In this document: in pieces, positions 34,557 to 44,286 of the stretch
Layout: each line of letters opens with the position of its first letter
Numbering within the stretch: the first letter of the stretch is position 1
NCBI GenBank assembly: GCA_903822175.1
Contig: CAIJOB010000011.1
Coordinates: forward strand, 162,815-226,814
Length of the DNA stretch: 64,000 nucleotides
DNA from: an uncultured Alphaproteobacteria bacterium
Lineage (GTDB): Bacteria; Pseudomonadota; Alphaproteobacteria; Caulobacterales; Caulobacteraceae
Direction of reading: 5' to 3'
The notes under the pieces: generated by a model
Database searches by the model: none
Told to the model about the DNA's origin: nothing
What the model saw: the letters and a program-made list of their open reading frames with translations, nothing else
Made by a program: the position numbers and the translations under genes

Positions 34557-36779
34557 ATGAGCTATGCCGAGCCGATCGCCGCGGATGCCGCGAACGAGGC
34601 CGGCGTTGCGCCTGGGCGGTCTCCGCTGAGCTGGGACGAAGATCTGGCCGCCTCGCCGGCCCGGTTCTTCAACCGCGAACTTTCGTGGCTGGCCTTCAAT
34701 CGCCGGGTGCTGGCCGAGAGCAAGAACCCGCGCCATCCGCTGCTGGAACGCCTGCGCTTCCTGGCGATCAGCGCCAACAATCTCGACGAATTCTACATGG
34801 TCCGCGTCGCCGGCCTGCGCGCTCAGGAGCGCGCCGGGGTCCGCACGCCCAGCCAGGACGGCCTGACGCCCGCCGAACAGCTTGAGCGCGTCAACGCCGA
34901 GGCCGCCGACCTGATGGCCGACCAGCAGACGCGCTGGCGTGAACTCTGCGTCGAGCTGGCCAACGAGGGCCTGCACGTGGTCGCCGCGACCGACGTCACC
35001 AACGCCGAGCTGGACGCCCTGGAAGAGCCCTTCGTCTCGCAGATCTTCCCGGTGCTGACGCCGCTGGCCATCGACCCGGCCCACCCGTTCCCGTTCATCC
35101 CCAACCTCGCCTTCTCGCTGGTCCTGAAGCTGAAGCGGCTGGCCGACGGGCGCGTGCTCTACGCCCTGGTGCCGATCCCGGCCCAGGTGGCACGGTTCTG
35201 GGAACTGCCGTCGCAACGCACCGGCCGCCGCAAGGCCGAGCGCCGCCTGGTCTCGCTGGAGGCGCTGACCAGCCTGTTCCTCGACCATCTGTTCCCCGGC
35301 TGCGAGGTGCAGGCCCAGGGCGTCTTCCGGGTGATCCGCGACAGCGACGTGGAAATCGAAGAGGAAGCCGAGGACCTGGTCCGCGAGTTCGAACTCGCCC
35401 TGAAGCAACGCCGCCTGGGCTCAGTGGTCCGCGTCGAGATCGACGCCTCCATGCCCGAAGAGCTGCAGGCCTTCATCACCAGCAGCCTGCACGCCGAGCC
35501 GCAGGACATCATCCTGATCGACGGCCTGCTGGGCCTGGACGAGCTCAACCAGCTGATCCCCGCCGACCGGCCCGAACTGAAGTTCAAGCCCTTCGAGCCG
35601 CGCTTCCCCGAACGCATCCGCGACCACGGCGGCGACTGCTTCGCGGCGATCGGCGAGAAGGACATCCTGGTCCACCACCCCTTCGAGAGCTTCGATGTGG
35701 TGGTGCAGTTCCTGCGTCAGGCGGCCCGCGACCCGAACGTGCTGGCGATCAAACAGACCCTCTACCGCACCAGCCACGACAGCCCGATCGTCGCCGCCCT
35801 GATCGAGGCGGCCGAGGCCGGCAAGAACGTCACCGCGGTGGTCGAGATCAAGGCTCGCTTCGACGAGGCGGCGAACCTGAAATGGGCGCGGGACCTGGAA
35901 CGCGCCGGCGTCCATATCGTCTTCGGCTTCGTGGAATATAAGACCCACGCCAAGCTCTCGACCGTGGTGCGCCGGGAGGGCGACGTCCTGCGCTCCTACT
36001 GCCACTTCGGCACCGGCAACTACCACCCGATCACCGCGCGCTTCTATACCGACCTGTCGCTGTTCACGACCGACCCGGCGCTCGGCCGCGACTCGGCGAA
36101 GCTGTTCAACTTCGTCACCGGCTACGCCCAGCCCGAGGGCCTGGAGAAGCTCAGCTTTTCGCCGATCACCATGAAGCGCGACCTGCTCGACCTGATCGCC
36201 CGCGAGGTCCTGAACTGCGCCGAGGGCAAGCCTGCCGGCATCTGGGCCAAGATGAATTCCGTGGTCGACCCGCAGATCATCGACGCCCTTTACGCCGCCA
36301 GCCAGGCGGGCGTGGAGATCGATCTGGTGGTGCGCGGCATCTGCTGCCTGCGCCCCGGCATCGCGGGCCTGTCGGAAAACATCCGCGTGAAATCCATCGT
36401 CGGCCGCTTCCTGGAGCACGGCCGGATCGTCGCCTTCGCCAACGGCGCGCCGCTGCCCTCCTCAGAGGCGCGGGTCTACATCTCCTCGGCCGACTGGATG
36501 CCGCGCAACCTCGACCGCCGCGTCGAGGCGCTGACGCCCATCGAGAATCCCACCGTCCACCAGCAGGTCCTGCAGCAGATCATGCTGGCGAATCTGAAAG
36601 ACGAGGCTCAGAGCTGGGCCCTCGACGCTCATGGCCACTACAGCCGCGACCCGTCCTGGGACCACCCGAGCGCCTTTTCCGCGCACGAGTATTTCATGAC
36701 CAACCCCAGCCTTTCGGGTAGAGGGCAGAAGGTGAAGGACATGCCGCGCGCGATCGATCATGTGGCCTCGCGGGGATAG
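34557..36779 (+). CDS. ppk: Polyphosphate kinase 1
   Basis: Makes inorganic polyphosphate from ATP at the inner membrane. 740 aa with four PPK1 domains: N-terminal helical '[16 protein letters not shown]', '[19 protein letters not shown]', and the two C-terminal phospholipase-D-like domains. The autophosphorylated His is in '[24 protein letters not shown]', with the metal region near '[11 protein letters not shown]' and 'HAKLSTVVR'. The 3' end overlaps the start of ppx by 20 bases. It is downstream of hdaA. Confidence 0.97.
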   Translation: MSYAEPIAADAANEAGVAPGRSPLSWDEDLAASPARFFNRELSWLAFNRRVLAESKNPRHPLLERLRFLAISANNLDEFYMVRVAGLRAQERAGVRTPSQDGLTPAEQLERVNAEAADLMADQQTRWRELCVELANEGLHVVAATDVTNAELDALEEPFVSQIFPVLTPLAIDPAHPFPFIPNLAFSLVLKLKRLADGRVLYALVPIPAQVARFWELPSQRTGRRKAERRLVSLEALTSLFLDHLFPGCEVQAQGVFRVIRDSDVEIEEEAEDLVREFELALKQRRLGSVVRVEIDASMPEELQAFITSSLHAEPQDIILIDGLLGLDELNQLIPADRPELKFKPFEPRFPERIRDHGGDCFAAIGEKDILVHHPFESFDVVVQFLRQAARDPNVLAIKQTLYRTSHDSPIVAALIEAAEAGKNVTAVVEIKARFDEAANLKWARDLERAGVHIVFGFVEYKTHAKLSTVVRREGDVLRSYCHFGTGNYHPITARFYTDLSLFTTDPALGRDSAKLFNFVTGYAQPEGLEKLSFSPITMKRDLLDLIAREVLNCAEGKPAGIWAKMNSVVDPQIIDALYAASQAGVEIDLVVRGICCLRPGIAGLSENIRVKSIVGRFLEHGRIVAFANGAPLPSSEARVYISSADWMPRNLDRRVEALTPIENPTVHQQVLQQIMLANLKDEAQSWALDAHGHYSRDPSWDHPSAFSAHEYFMTNPSLSGRGQKVKDMPRAIDHVASRG

Positions 36780-38259
36780 CGGGCCCTCCTCCAGGCAGGC
36801 CGCCGTCATCGACGTCGGTTCGAACTCCGTCCGCCTGGTGATCTACCGGCTGGACGGGCGCGCCATCTGGACCGTCTACAACGAAAAAGCGCTCGCCGGC
36901 CTTGGCCGCGATCTGCCGACCACTGGGCGCCTGTCGCCGGAGGGGGTCGAGGTCGCCCTGACCGCCATTCGCCGTTTCCGCGCGCTGCTCGACGGCTGGC
37001 GGGCCGAGGACGTCACCGCCGCCGCCACCGCCGCCGTGCGCGAGGCCGCCGACGGCCCGCACTTCCTCAAGCGCATCCGCGAGGAGACCGGCCTCAACGT
37101 TCGCGTCCTCTCCGGCGACGAGGAAGCCCGCTACGCCGCGCTTGGGGTCATCGCCGGCCAGCCGGACGCCGAAGGGGTGGTCGGTGACCTCGGCGGGTCC
37201 AGCCTGGAGCTCATCCGCCTGGGCCCGACCGGCGACGCTGACGCCGGGGTGACCCTGCCGCTCGGCCCGTTTGCCCTCGGCGCGCCGCGCGCGCTGGACG
37301 CCGACCGCACCCGCCGCCTGATCGAAAATGCGCTGACGCCGCACGCTGACCGCTTCGCCACCCGTCACTTCCACGCGGTCGGCGGCGCCTGGCGCAACCT
37401 GGCGCTTTTCCAGATGGAGCTGATCGACTACCCGCTGCACGTCGCCCACCAGTACGAAATGAGCCGCGCCGACGCGCTCAGCGTCTCGCGGCTGGTCGCC
37501 CGCCAGTCCCGCGCCTCTCTGGAGCGCATGCAGGGCCTGTCGAAGAAGCGCATCGAGACCCTGCCCTATTCCGCCGTGGTCCTGGAGGCGCTGATCGAAA
37601 GCCTGGGCGTCGAACGCGTCACCATCTCGGCCTTCGGCGTTCGCGAGGGCCTGCTGCTCGACGCCATGGACGCCGAGGTCCGCGCCCGCGACCCGCTGAT
37701 CGAAGGCTGCGAGGCTCTGACCGCCGCCCGCGGCAGTTCGCCCGAGCTGGGCGCGGCCCTGGAAGCCTGGCTGACCCCGGCCTTCGAGAAGCTTCCCGCG
37801 GTGTTCGGCGCCCGCGACCCGGTGCTGCTGGCCGCCGCCTGCCGCCTGGCCGACCTTGGCGCGCGCCTGCACCCCGATCATCGCGCCGACCTCGCCTTCG
37901 AACAGGTGCTGCGCGCGCCCATCGCCGGCATGAACCATCCCGAGCGCGCCTTCCTGGCCAGCGTCGCCTTCGCGCGCCACACGTCTGCGACCACGCCGCC
38001 GGAGGCTGACGCCGTCGCGCGCGTCATCGGCGCCGACCGCCGCCAGCGCGCCCGCGCGCTGGGCGCGGCGGTGCGCCTCGGCTGCGATCTCTCGGGCCGC
38101 AATCCGCGCTTGCTGGAGAAATCCAGCCTTTCCATCCAGGGCGAACGGCTCGTCCTGACCGCCGCCGGCGGCTGGACCGACATGCTGTTGGGCGAACAGA
38201 CCACCAAGCGCGCCCAGACCCTGGCTTCGGCCCTGAAACTCAAACTCGAACTCGGGTGA
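36760..38259 (+). CDS. ppx: Exopolyphosphatase, Ppx/GppA family
   Basis: Releases phosphate from polyphosphate ends; some members hydrolyse pppGpp. 499 aa of the ASKHA fold: phosphate 1 '[16 protein letters not shown]', '[11 protein letters not shown]', '[18 protein letters not shown]' and phosphate 2 '[16 protein letters not shown]'. The C-terminal ~180 residues are the helical HD-like domain. The ATG overlaps the ppk end, so synthesis and breakdown genes share a transcript. It is 4 bp from the next dehydrogenase gene. Confidence 0.95.
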   Translation: MWPRGDSGPSSRQAAVIDVGSNSVRLVIYRLDGRAIWTVYNEKALAGLGRDLPTTGRLSPEGVEVALTAIRRFRALLDGWRAEDVTAAATAAVREAADGPHFLKRIREETGLNVRVLSGDEEARYAALGVIAGQPDAEGVVGDLGGSSLELIRLGPTGDADAGVTLPLGPFALGAPRALDADRTRRLIENALTPHADRFATRHFHAVGGAWRNLALFQMELIDYPLHVAHQYEMSRADALSVSRLVARQSRASLERMQGLSKKRIETLPYSAVVLEALIESLGVERVTISAFGVREGLLLDAMDAEVRARDPLIEGCEALTAARGSSPELGAALEAWLTPAFEKLPAVFGARDPVLLAAACRLADLGARLHPDHRADLAFEQVLRAPIAGMNHPERAFLASVAFARHTSATTPPEADAVARVIGADRRQRARALGAAVRLGCDLSGRNPRLLEKSSLSIQGERLVLTAAGGWTDMLLGEQTTKRAQTLASALKLKLELG

Positions 38260-38263
38260 TCCC

Positions 38264-39265
38264 ATGCAAATCCTGATGACCAAGGCGGCCCACGGCCGCG
38301 TGGCCGAGCGGCTGGCCAAGGTCGCGCCCGACGCCCAGGTGGTGACCGCCGCCCCGGAGGACGTCTACGAGCTGAATGGCAAGCCCATCGACAAGGAGGC
38401 GATCGACCCCGAAGTGGTCTGGCTCAGCCTCGACAGCTACGCCTCGGGCACCATGGGCCAGCTCTACGGACGGCTGATGAAGTCGGCCTCGCCGCGCTGG
38501 ACCCAGATCATGGCCGCCGGCATCGACAACCCGATCTTCCGCAACATCATGGAAAAGGGCGTGCGCCTCTCCAAGTCGAGCGCCCAGGCGACGCCCATCG
38601 CAGAATATGTCTTGGCGCACGCCTTGAGCCTGCAGATCCCGATCCAGGCCCAGGCTGACCTGCAGGCCAAGCACGAGTGGAAGTCGACGCCTTACCGCGA
38701 GCTTGGCAATACCAAATGGGTGCTGGTCGGCTTCGGCAACATCGGCCACGAAATCGCCAAGCGGATCAAACCGTTCGGCGTCGATCTTACAGTCGTCCGG
38801 CGCAGTCCGAAGGCGCAGGGCGACCTTGCCGACCGGGTCATCGGCCTGGCGGATCTGCCCCCGCTGCTGCCGCAGGCCGACGTCATCGTGCTCGCCTGCG
38901 CGCTGAACGACGAGACCCGCGACATGTGCGACGCGGCCTTCTTCCAGTCGCTGAAACCCGGCGCCATCCTGATCAACATCGGCCGCGGCGGCCTGGTGGA
39001 CGAGGAGGCGCTGAAGGCCGGCCTCGACCGCGACCAGCCGGCCCACGCCGTTCTCGACGTCTTCCACACCGAGCCGCTGTCTAGCGACAGCTGGTTCTGG
39101 GACCATCCAAAGGTCCGCGTCAGCGCCCACACCTCCAACTCCGGCGATGGTAATCTGGGCCGGGGCGACGAACTTTTCCTAGAAAATCTAAGGCGTTACC
39201 TGGCCAAAGAGCCCCTGCTCAACGAGGCCGACCCCCGCGAGGTCGGCCTGCCCGCGCGCACCTGA
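38264..39265 (+). CDS. D-2-hydroxyacid dehydrogenase family protein
   Basis: A 333-aa NAD(P)-dependent 2-hydroxyacid dehydrogenase. The nucleotide motif is 'WVLVGFGNIGHEIAKRI'. The catalytic Arg is in 'INIGRGGLVDEEAL', Glu in 'DVFHTEPLS' and His in 'RVSAHTSNSG'. Substrates of this group include glyoxylate, hydroxypyruvate and other 2-oxoacids; sequence alone does not choose. It begins four bases after ppx, probably in the same transcript, and is convergent with the metallophosphoesterase. Confidence 0.9.
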   Translation: MQILMTKAAHGRVAERLAKVAPDAQVVTAAPEDVYELNGKPIDKEAIDPEVVWLSLDSYASGTMGQLYGRLMKSASPRWTQIMAAGIDNPIFRNIMEKGVRLSKSSAQATPIAEYVLAHALSLQIPIQAQADLQAKHEWKSTPYRELGNTKWVLVGFGNIGHEIAKRIKPFGVDLTVVRRSPKAQGDLADRVIGLADLPPLLPQADVIVLACALNDETRDMCDAAFFQSLKPGAILINIGRGGLVDEEALKAGLDRDQPAHAVLDVFHTEPLSSDSWFWDHPKVRVSAHTSNSGDGNLGRGDELFLENLRRYLAKEPLLNEADPREVGLPART

Positions 39266-39277
39266 TCTCGACACCCT

Positions 39278-40315
39278 CTACTTCGCTGGACACTTTGGCG
39301 GTCCATGGTCGAGACACAGCGCCTCGCCGCCGGCCGGCACGTGCCCCGTCTTGTCGAGCACCCCATCCAGCCGCAGGCTGGCGATGGACGGGCCATCCTT
39401 GGTCATCGTCACCCACAGGAAGTGATCCATCGCGCCTTCTGAGCCGTCCATGGCCCGGCCGCCGCCCGTCGTCCCCAGCATGATGTAGTCGCGGCCGTTG
39501 CGCACCGTGTAGCTGTAGCGGTGCAGGTGCCCGTTGATCAGGGTGTAGGGCCGCCCCTTCAGTGCCGCCTCGATCCGCCCCAGGCCGCCCTCGCCCGGTC
39601 GATTCCACACCGGCTTGTGCATCAGCAGCACCGTCCAGCGCGCCTTCGGGTTCTCTTTCAGCGCTTTCTCGAAATAGGCGCTCTGCGCCGGTCCGATCTC
39701 ACCGACCTTGGCCTCCATCAGGTCGGCGTAGGGCAGCGTCTCGGCCTTCTTCGGATCGGTCTTCGACGTCTTCAGGTAATCGTCGCGCAGGTGGTAGATC
39801 TCGGCCATCCGCGCGGTCGGATAGTCCTCGGTGTCCAGCACCAGGAACAGCACGCCCTTGTAGAGGAAGTGATAGTAGCGCCGCCCGTAGCGGGCCTCGA
39901 ACACCTGCCGTTGCGCGAGGTTCGTCAGGTCGTGATTGCCGCCGACGTGGAAATAGGGCGCGTGCGTCCCGGCCAGCCGCGCGTCGAACTCATCCCATTC
40001 GCGGTTCAGCAGGGCCTTGTCCTCGGTCCCGCCCTCGATCTGGTCGCCGATGGTGGTGATGAAGGCCGGGTGCAGCAGGCCAAGCTCGGCCGCCGCCACA
40101 TCGAACACGCCCCTGCGGTAGCCTGAGTAGAGGTCGGTCACCACGGCGAAGCTGAAATTGTCGGGCGAGTCGTCAAAGGGTTTGCTGGACCAGGGCTTGG
40201 CGCCCTCGATCTTCGGCGGCTGGAAGTTCGGCGCTTTCGCCGCTTCAGCTGCGCCAACCGACGCCAGAAAGGCTGCGGCCATCGCCGCCGCGAACCAACC
40301 AAATCCCTTGCGCAT
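39278..40315 (-). CDS. Secreted calcineurin-like metallophosphoesterase
   Basis: 345 aa with a signal peptide ('FAAAMAAAFLASVGAAEAA'), so periplasmic. Metal-site motifs run in order: 'VVTDLYSGYRRG', 'TIGDQIEGG', 'VGGNHDLTN', 'LLMHKPVW' and 'LINGHLHRYS'. The first motif has Asp-Leu-Tyr where most of the superfamily has Asp-x-His; the related 'SDRTGGHRPG' group shares such a change. The ATG at 40315 has AGGGGG before it. The substrate is unknown. A 471-bp noncoding region lies upstream. Confidence 0.87.
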   Translation of the reverse strand: MRKGFGWFAAAMAAAFLASVGAAEAAKAPNFQPPKIEGAKPWSSKPFDDSPDNFSFAVVTDLYSGYRRGVFDVAAAELGLLHPAFITTIGDQIEGGTEDKALLNREWDEFDARLAGTHAPYFHVGGNHDLTNLAQRQVFEARYGRRYYHFLYKGVLFLVLDTEDYPTARMAEIYHLRDDYLKTSKTDPKKAETLPYADLMEAKVGEIGPAQSAYFEKALKENPKARWTVLLMHKPVWNRPGEGGLGRIEAALKGRPYTLINGHLHRYSYTVRNGRDYIMLGTTGGGRAMDGSEGAMDHFLWVTMTKDGPSIASLRLDGVLDKTGHVPAGGEALCLDHGPPKCPAK

Positions 40316-40786
40316 GCGCCCGCCCCCTCGCCGTTCGGCCCAGCATAGCGCGCATAGCAAGAGGGCGGCGCCTCGGTTTCCCGAAACACCGCCCTCTGAA
40401 CCAGATCCGTTGGGGGATCTGAGCTTTCAAGGTCGAAGGGAACCTGGGCTTCGCTGAATTGCTCCAGCTCGACTTTGATCCGTCTTCGGTGTCTCCGGAG
40501 TTCGTAGGGATCAAGGTTGCCCTCGATCCTTCGTGACCCCGGAAGCCTTCTGCCCGCTTTCGTCCCGGTCGCCCGGTCCGCCGCGCCGCAGTCCCTCTCG
40601 GCAAATTCAGAATTGCGCCGATCCCGGACGGGCGCAACGGCCCCACAGAAGGCCCCTGTGCGCGGAGCGCCGGACAGTCGGTGGACGGCCTGTGGAGAAC
40701 CCCGGGACGCGGACGAAAAGCCCCGCAAAATCAGGATGGCCGGCTTATCCTCAGGAACCGTGAGATCGCCCCGAAGCGGGCTCCGA
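40316..40786. other. 471-bp gap without a gene; several hairpins
   Basis: No convincing ORF on either strand. Visible structure: a hairpin 40361-40396 with GAGGGCGG/CCGCCCTC arms and an inner GTTTC/GAAAC pair; CAGATCC/GGATCTG at 40402-40421; and a 9-bp stem at 40508-40529 that on the minus strand closes a GCAA (GNRA) tetraloop. Near-DnaA boxes TGTGGAGAA (40691) and TTATCCTCA (40745) each differ by one base from the TTATCCACA consensus. It lies between the rnd 3' end and the start of the metallophosphoesterase gene, so it is also the latter's promoter region. A structured leader or small RNA on the minus strand is possible but unproven. Confidence 0.4.
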
Positions 40787-41968
40787 TCAGCCCGCGCTGG
40801 CGGCCTTCGGGGCCCGGCGGACCTCGACGACCCGCACGCGGGCGCCGTCCAGCACCAGAGCCAGTTCGCCCCGCTTCAGCCTCAGCGCGTCCTCGCCGAA
40901 CGCCTCGCGCCGCCAGCCCTTCAGCGCCGGCGTGTCGGCCTCGTCGTCGTTGGCGATCAGATCGAGGTCGGAGACCGTGGCGATCAGCTTCGAGGCGACG
41001 CCCGCCTCCTCCGCCCGCGCCTTCAGGAGCACCTTCAGCAGTTCGACCACCGCGCCCGCCGCCGGCGACGGCGCGGTGCGCGACCGCTCGACCACCGGGG
41101 CATAGGCCTCCGGATCCTTCAGCGCCTCGCGCACCGCGGCCAGCAGATCCGGCCCGAACCGCGAGCCGGAGAAGCCCTTGGGCACCGAGCGCAGGCGGTC
41201 CAGCTGGTCGGCGTCGGTCGGCGCCTGGGTCGCCACCTCGTCGATGGCCTCGTCCTTCAGGATCCGCCCGCGCGGCTGGTCGCGGGTCTGGGCCATCCGC
41301 TCGCGCCAGGCGGCCACGGCCTTGTAGACAGCCATGTACTTGGCGGCGTGCTTGCGGGGCCTCAGCCGCTTCCAGGCGTTCTCCGGCTCGACGTCGTAGA
41401 CCGCCGGGTCGGTCAGGTTGGCCATTTCGTCGGTGACCCAGCCCAGGCGCCCTTCCTTCTCCAGCCGCTCACGCAGCATGGGATAGAGCGACGCCAGGTG
41501 GGTCACGTCGGCCAGCGCATAGGTCAGTTGATTGTCCGACAGCGGCCGGCGCGCCCAGTCGGTGAATCGCGAGGACTTGTCGAGCTCGATCTTCAGCATC
41601 TGGCGGACCAGCGCGTCATAGGCGATCTGCTCGCCGAACCCCGCAGCCATCCCGGCCACCTGAGTGTCGAACAGCGGGCGCGGCATGGCCTGCAGGTTGT
41701 TGAAGATTTCCACGTCCTGCCGTGCGGCATGGAAGACCTTGAGGATCTTCTCATCGCGCATGAGGACCAGGAACGGCTCGAGGTCGATGCCCTCGGCCAA
41801 CGGATCGATGCAGGCCTCGACGCCATTGGCGCCGGCGGCCTGGATCAGGCACAGCTTCGGCCAATAGGTCGTCTCGCGCATGAACTCAGTGTCCACGGCG
41901 ACGAACGGTTGGCCCTTGAGCTTGTCGCAAAACACCGCCAGTTCCGCGGTGGTCGTAATCGGCATCAT
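40787..41968 (-). CDS. rnd: Ribonuclease D
   Basis: 3'-5' exoribonuclease for tRNA and other stable RNA processing. 393 aa. DEDDy exonuclease motifs are visible: Exo I '[12 protein letters not shown]', Exo II '[15 protein letters not shown]' and Exo III '[13 protein letters not shown]'. A HRDC domain follows at about residues 205-285 with '[23 protein letters not shown]'. The extra C-terminal domain matches RNase D length. It is a single leftward gene, divergent from purM. A second ATG one codon in is an alternative start. Confidence 0.95.
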   Translation of the reverse strand: MMPITTTAELAVFCDKLKGQPFVAVDTEFMRETTYWPKLCLIQAAGANGVEACIDPLAEGIDLEPFLVLMRDEKILKVFHAARQDVEIFNNLQAMPRPLFDTQVAGMAAGFGEQIAYDALVRQMLKIELDKSSRFTDWARRPLSDNQLTYALADVTHLASLYPMLRERLEKEGRLGWVTDEMANLTDPAVYDVEPENAWKRLRPRKHAAKYMAVYKAVAAWRERMAQTRDQPRGRILKDEAIDEVATQAPTDADQLDRLRSVPKGFSGSRFGPDLLAAVREALKDPEAYAPVVERSRTAPSPAAGAVVELLKVLLKARAEEAGVASKLIATVSDLDLIANDDEADTPALKGWRREAFGEDALRLKRGELALVLDGARVRVVEVRRAPKAASAG

Positions 41969-42048
41969 CGATTAGCTATAGCCCGGCGAGGCGGCGAGTC
42001 TGCAAGTCCGCGTTTCGCATGAAGTGTTTTTCTTTCAAAGGCGTCCGA

Positions 42049-43070
<1,022 letters not shown>

Positions 43071-43074
<4 letters not shown>

Positions 43075-44078
43075 TAGAGACGCAAGGCGGCCACCAGGAC
43101 AACGAACAGGGCGTAGAAACCGGCCATCGCCGCCAAGAACCCACGGCTGATCATGCCGCGTCGGAAGGCCAGGAACATAGCGGCGACCGCGGCGGCCGTC
43201 ACGCCGGCGCCGACGAGCAGTGACCGGTCCAGAATCCACGGCGTGAAGAACAGGCCAAGCGCGGTCGGCACCGTCGCCTGGATCATCATCGCGCCGGAGA
43301 TGTTGGCGAGCGCCAGGCGGTGCTTGCCCTGCCGGACCCAGATGATGGCGTTCAGCGTCTCGGGCAGCTCGGTGGCGATGGGGCTCAGCAGGAGCGCCAG
43401 GAGCTGGGGCTTGATCCCCAGCACGGGCCCAAGCACGTCCAGTTGCTTCACAAAGAACCGGCTCGCCAGGAAGATCACCACCAAGGCCAGCAGCGTCTGG
43501 GCCACGGCCACCCAGGTCTTCGGCTCCGCCGCGCCCGGCGTGAGCTTGAGCGGCTCAAGTTCTTCCTCTTGAATGTCGCTCTCCCCGCGCATCTCCTTCC
43601 AGAAGTAGGCGCCATAGGCCGCCAGGAAGAGCGCGCCGAGCCAGGGCTTGTAGGCGAAGGCCACCACGCCCAACGCGATCTTCGCTGCGAAAATCGCCAG
43701 GAACCAGCCCTGGTCGCGGCTCAGATTCTTGAAGTCGGCGCGGATCGCCGCGGTCTTCGGCAGCTGGGTACGGCAAAGGATCAGCACCACGCCGACCGTG
43801 GCGTAGGCGATGGTCGACAGCACCAGCGGCCCGCCCAGCGCCGCGCCGATACCGATCTGCTTCTGCGCGGCGGTCGCCCCGAACACCACGGCGACGAAGG
43901 TGACCACGCTTTCCGGCAAGGCCGTGCCGAACGCCGCCAGGATCGAGCCCGTGGCCTGCTCGCCCACGGCGAACCGGCGGCCGACCCACTCGACCCCGTT
44001 CACGAAGAACTCGCAGGCGAGATAGATCACGACGGCCGAGCCCAGCAGCAGGGCGATGGTCAGAAACAGCGGGTTCAT
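43071..44078 (-). CDS. CaCA-family sodium/calcium (or proton) antiporter
   Basis: A 335-aa inner-membrane exchanger with about ten helices. The two inverted alpha-repeats carry the ion-binding motifs '[17 protein letters not shown]' (about residue 48) and '[16 protein letters not shown]' (about residue 230), each with the key Pro-Glu. A charged cytoplasmic loop, '[17 protein letters not shown]', separates the halves. The ion pair cannot be decided. The ~200-bp region upstream contains no gene. Confidence 0.9.
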
Positions 44079-44286
44079 CGGGTCTCATCGGGGGTCGGAC
44101 GCACGAGCCAAGGGATCGGCGCCCTCGCCCAACCCAGGACGAACGCCGAACCCATTGGTCTCACCAGGTCCGACTGGACTGCCCACGCCATGACAAGTGT
44201 CAGGTATGTTGACGCGGGCGCCTCTGGATACGAGGCCGGCTACTCCCCAAAGAGTGGCTAGGTCTTACGGAGCCCGCGGCAGGCGG

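Noticed and set aside
36694..38319. 541-codon open frame opposite ppx
   Set aside because: Shadow of ppx, overlapping ppk and the dehydrogenase as well; no domain.
40138..40728. 196-codon minus-strand frame across the noncoding gap
   Set aside because: It overlaps the metallophosphoesterase start in another frame, has an Arg/Ser/Pro-rich shadow composition and no ribosome site.
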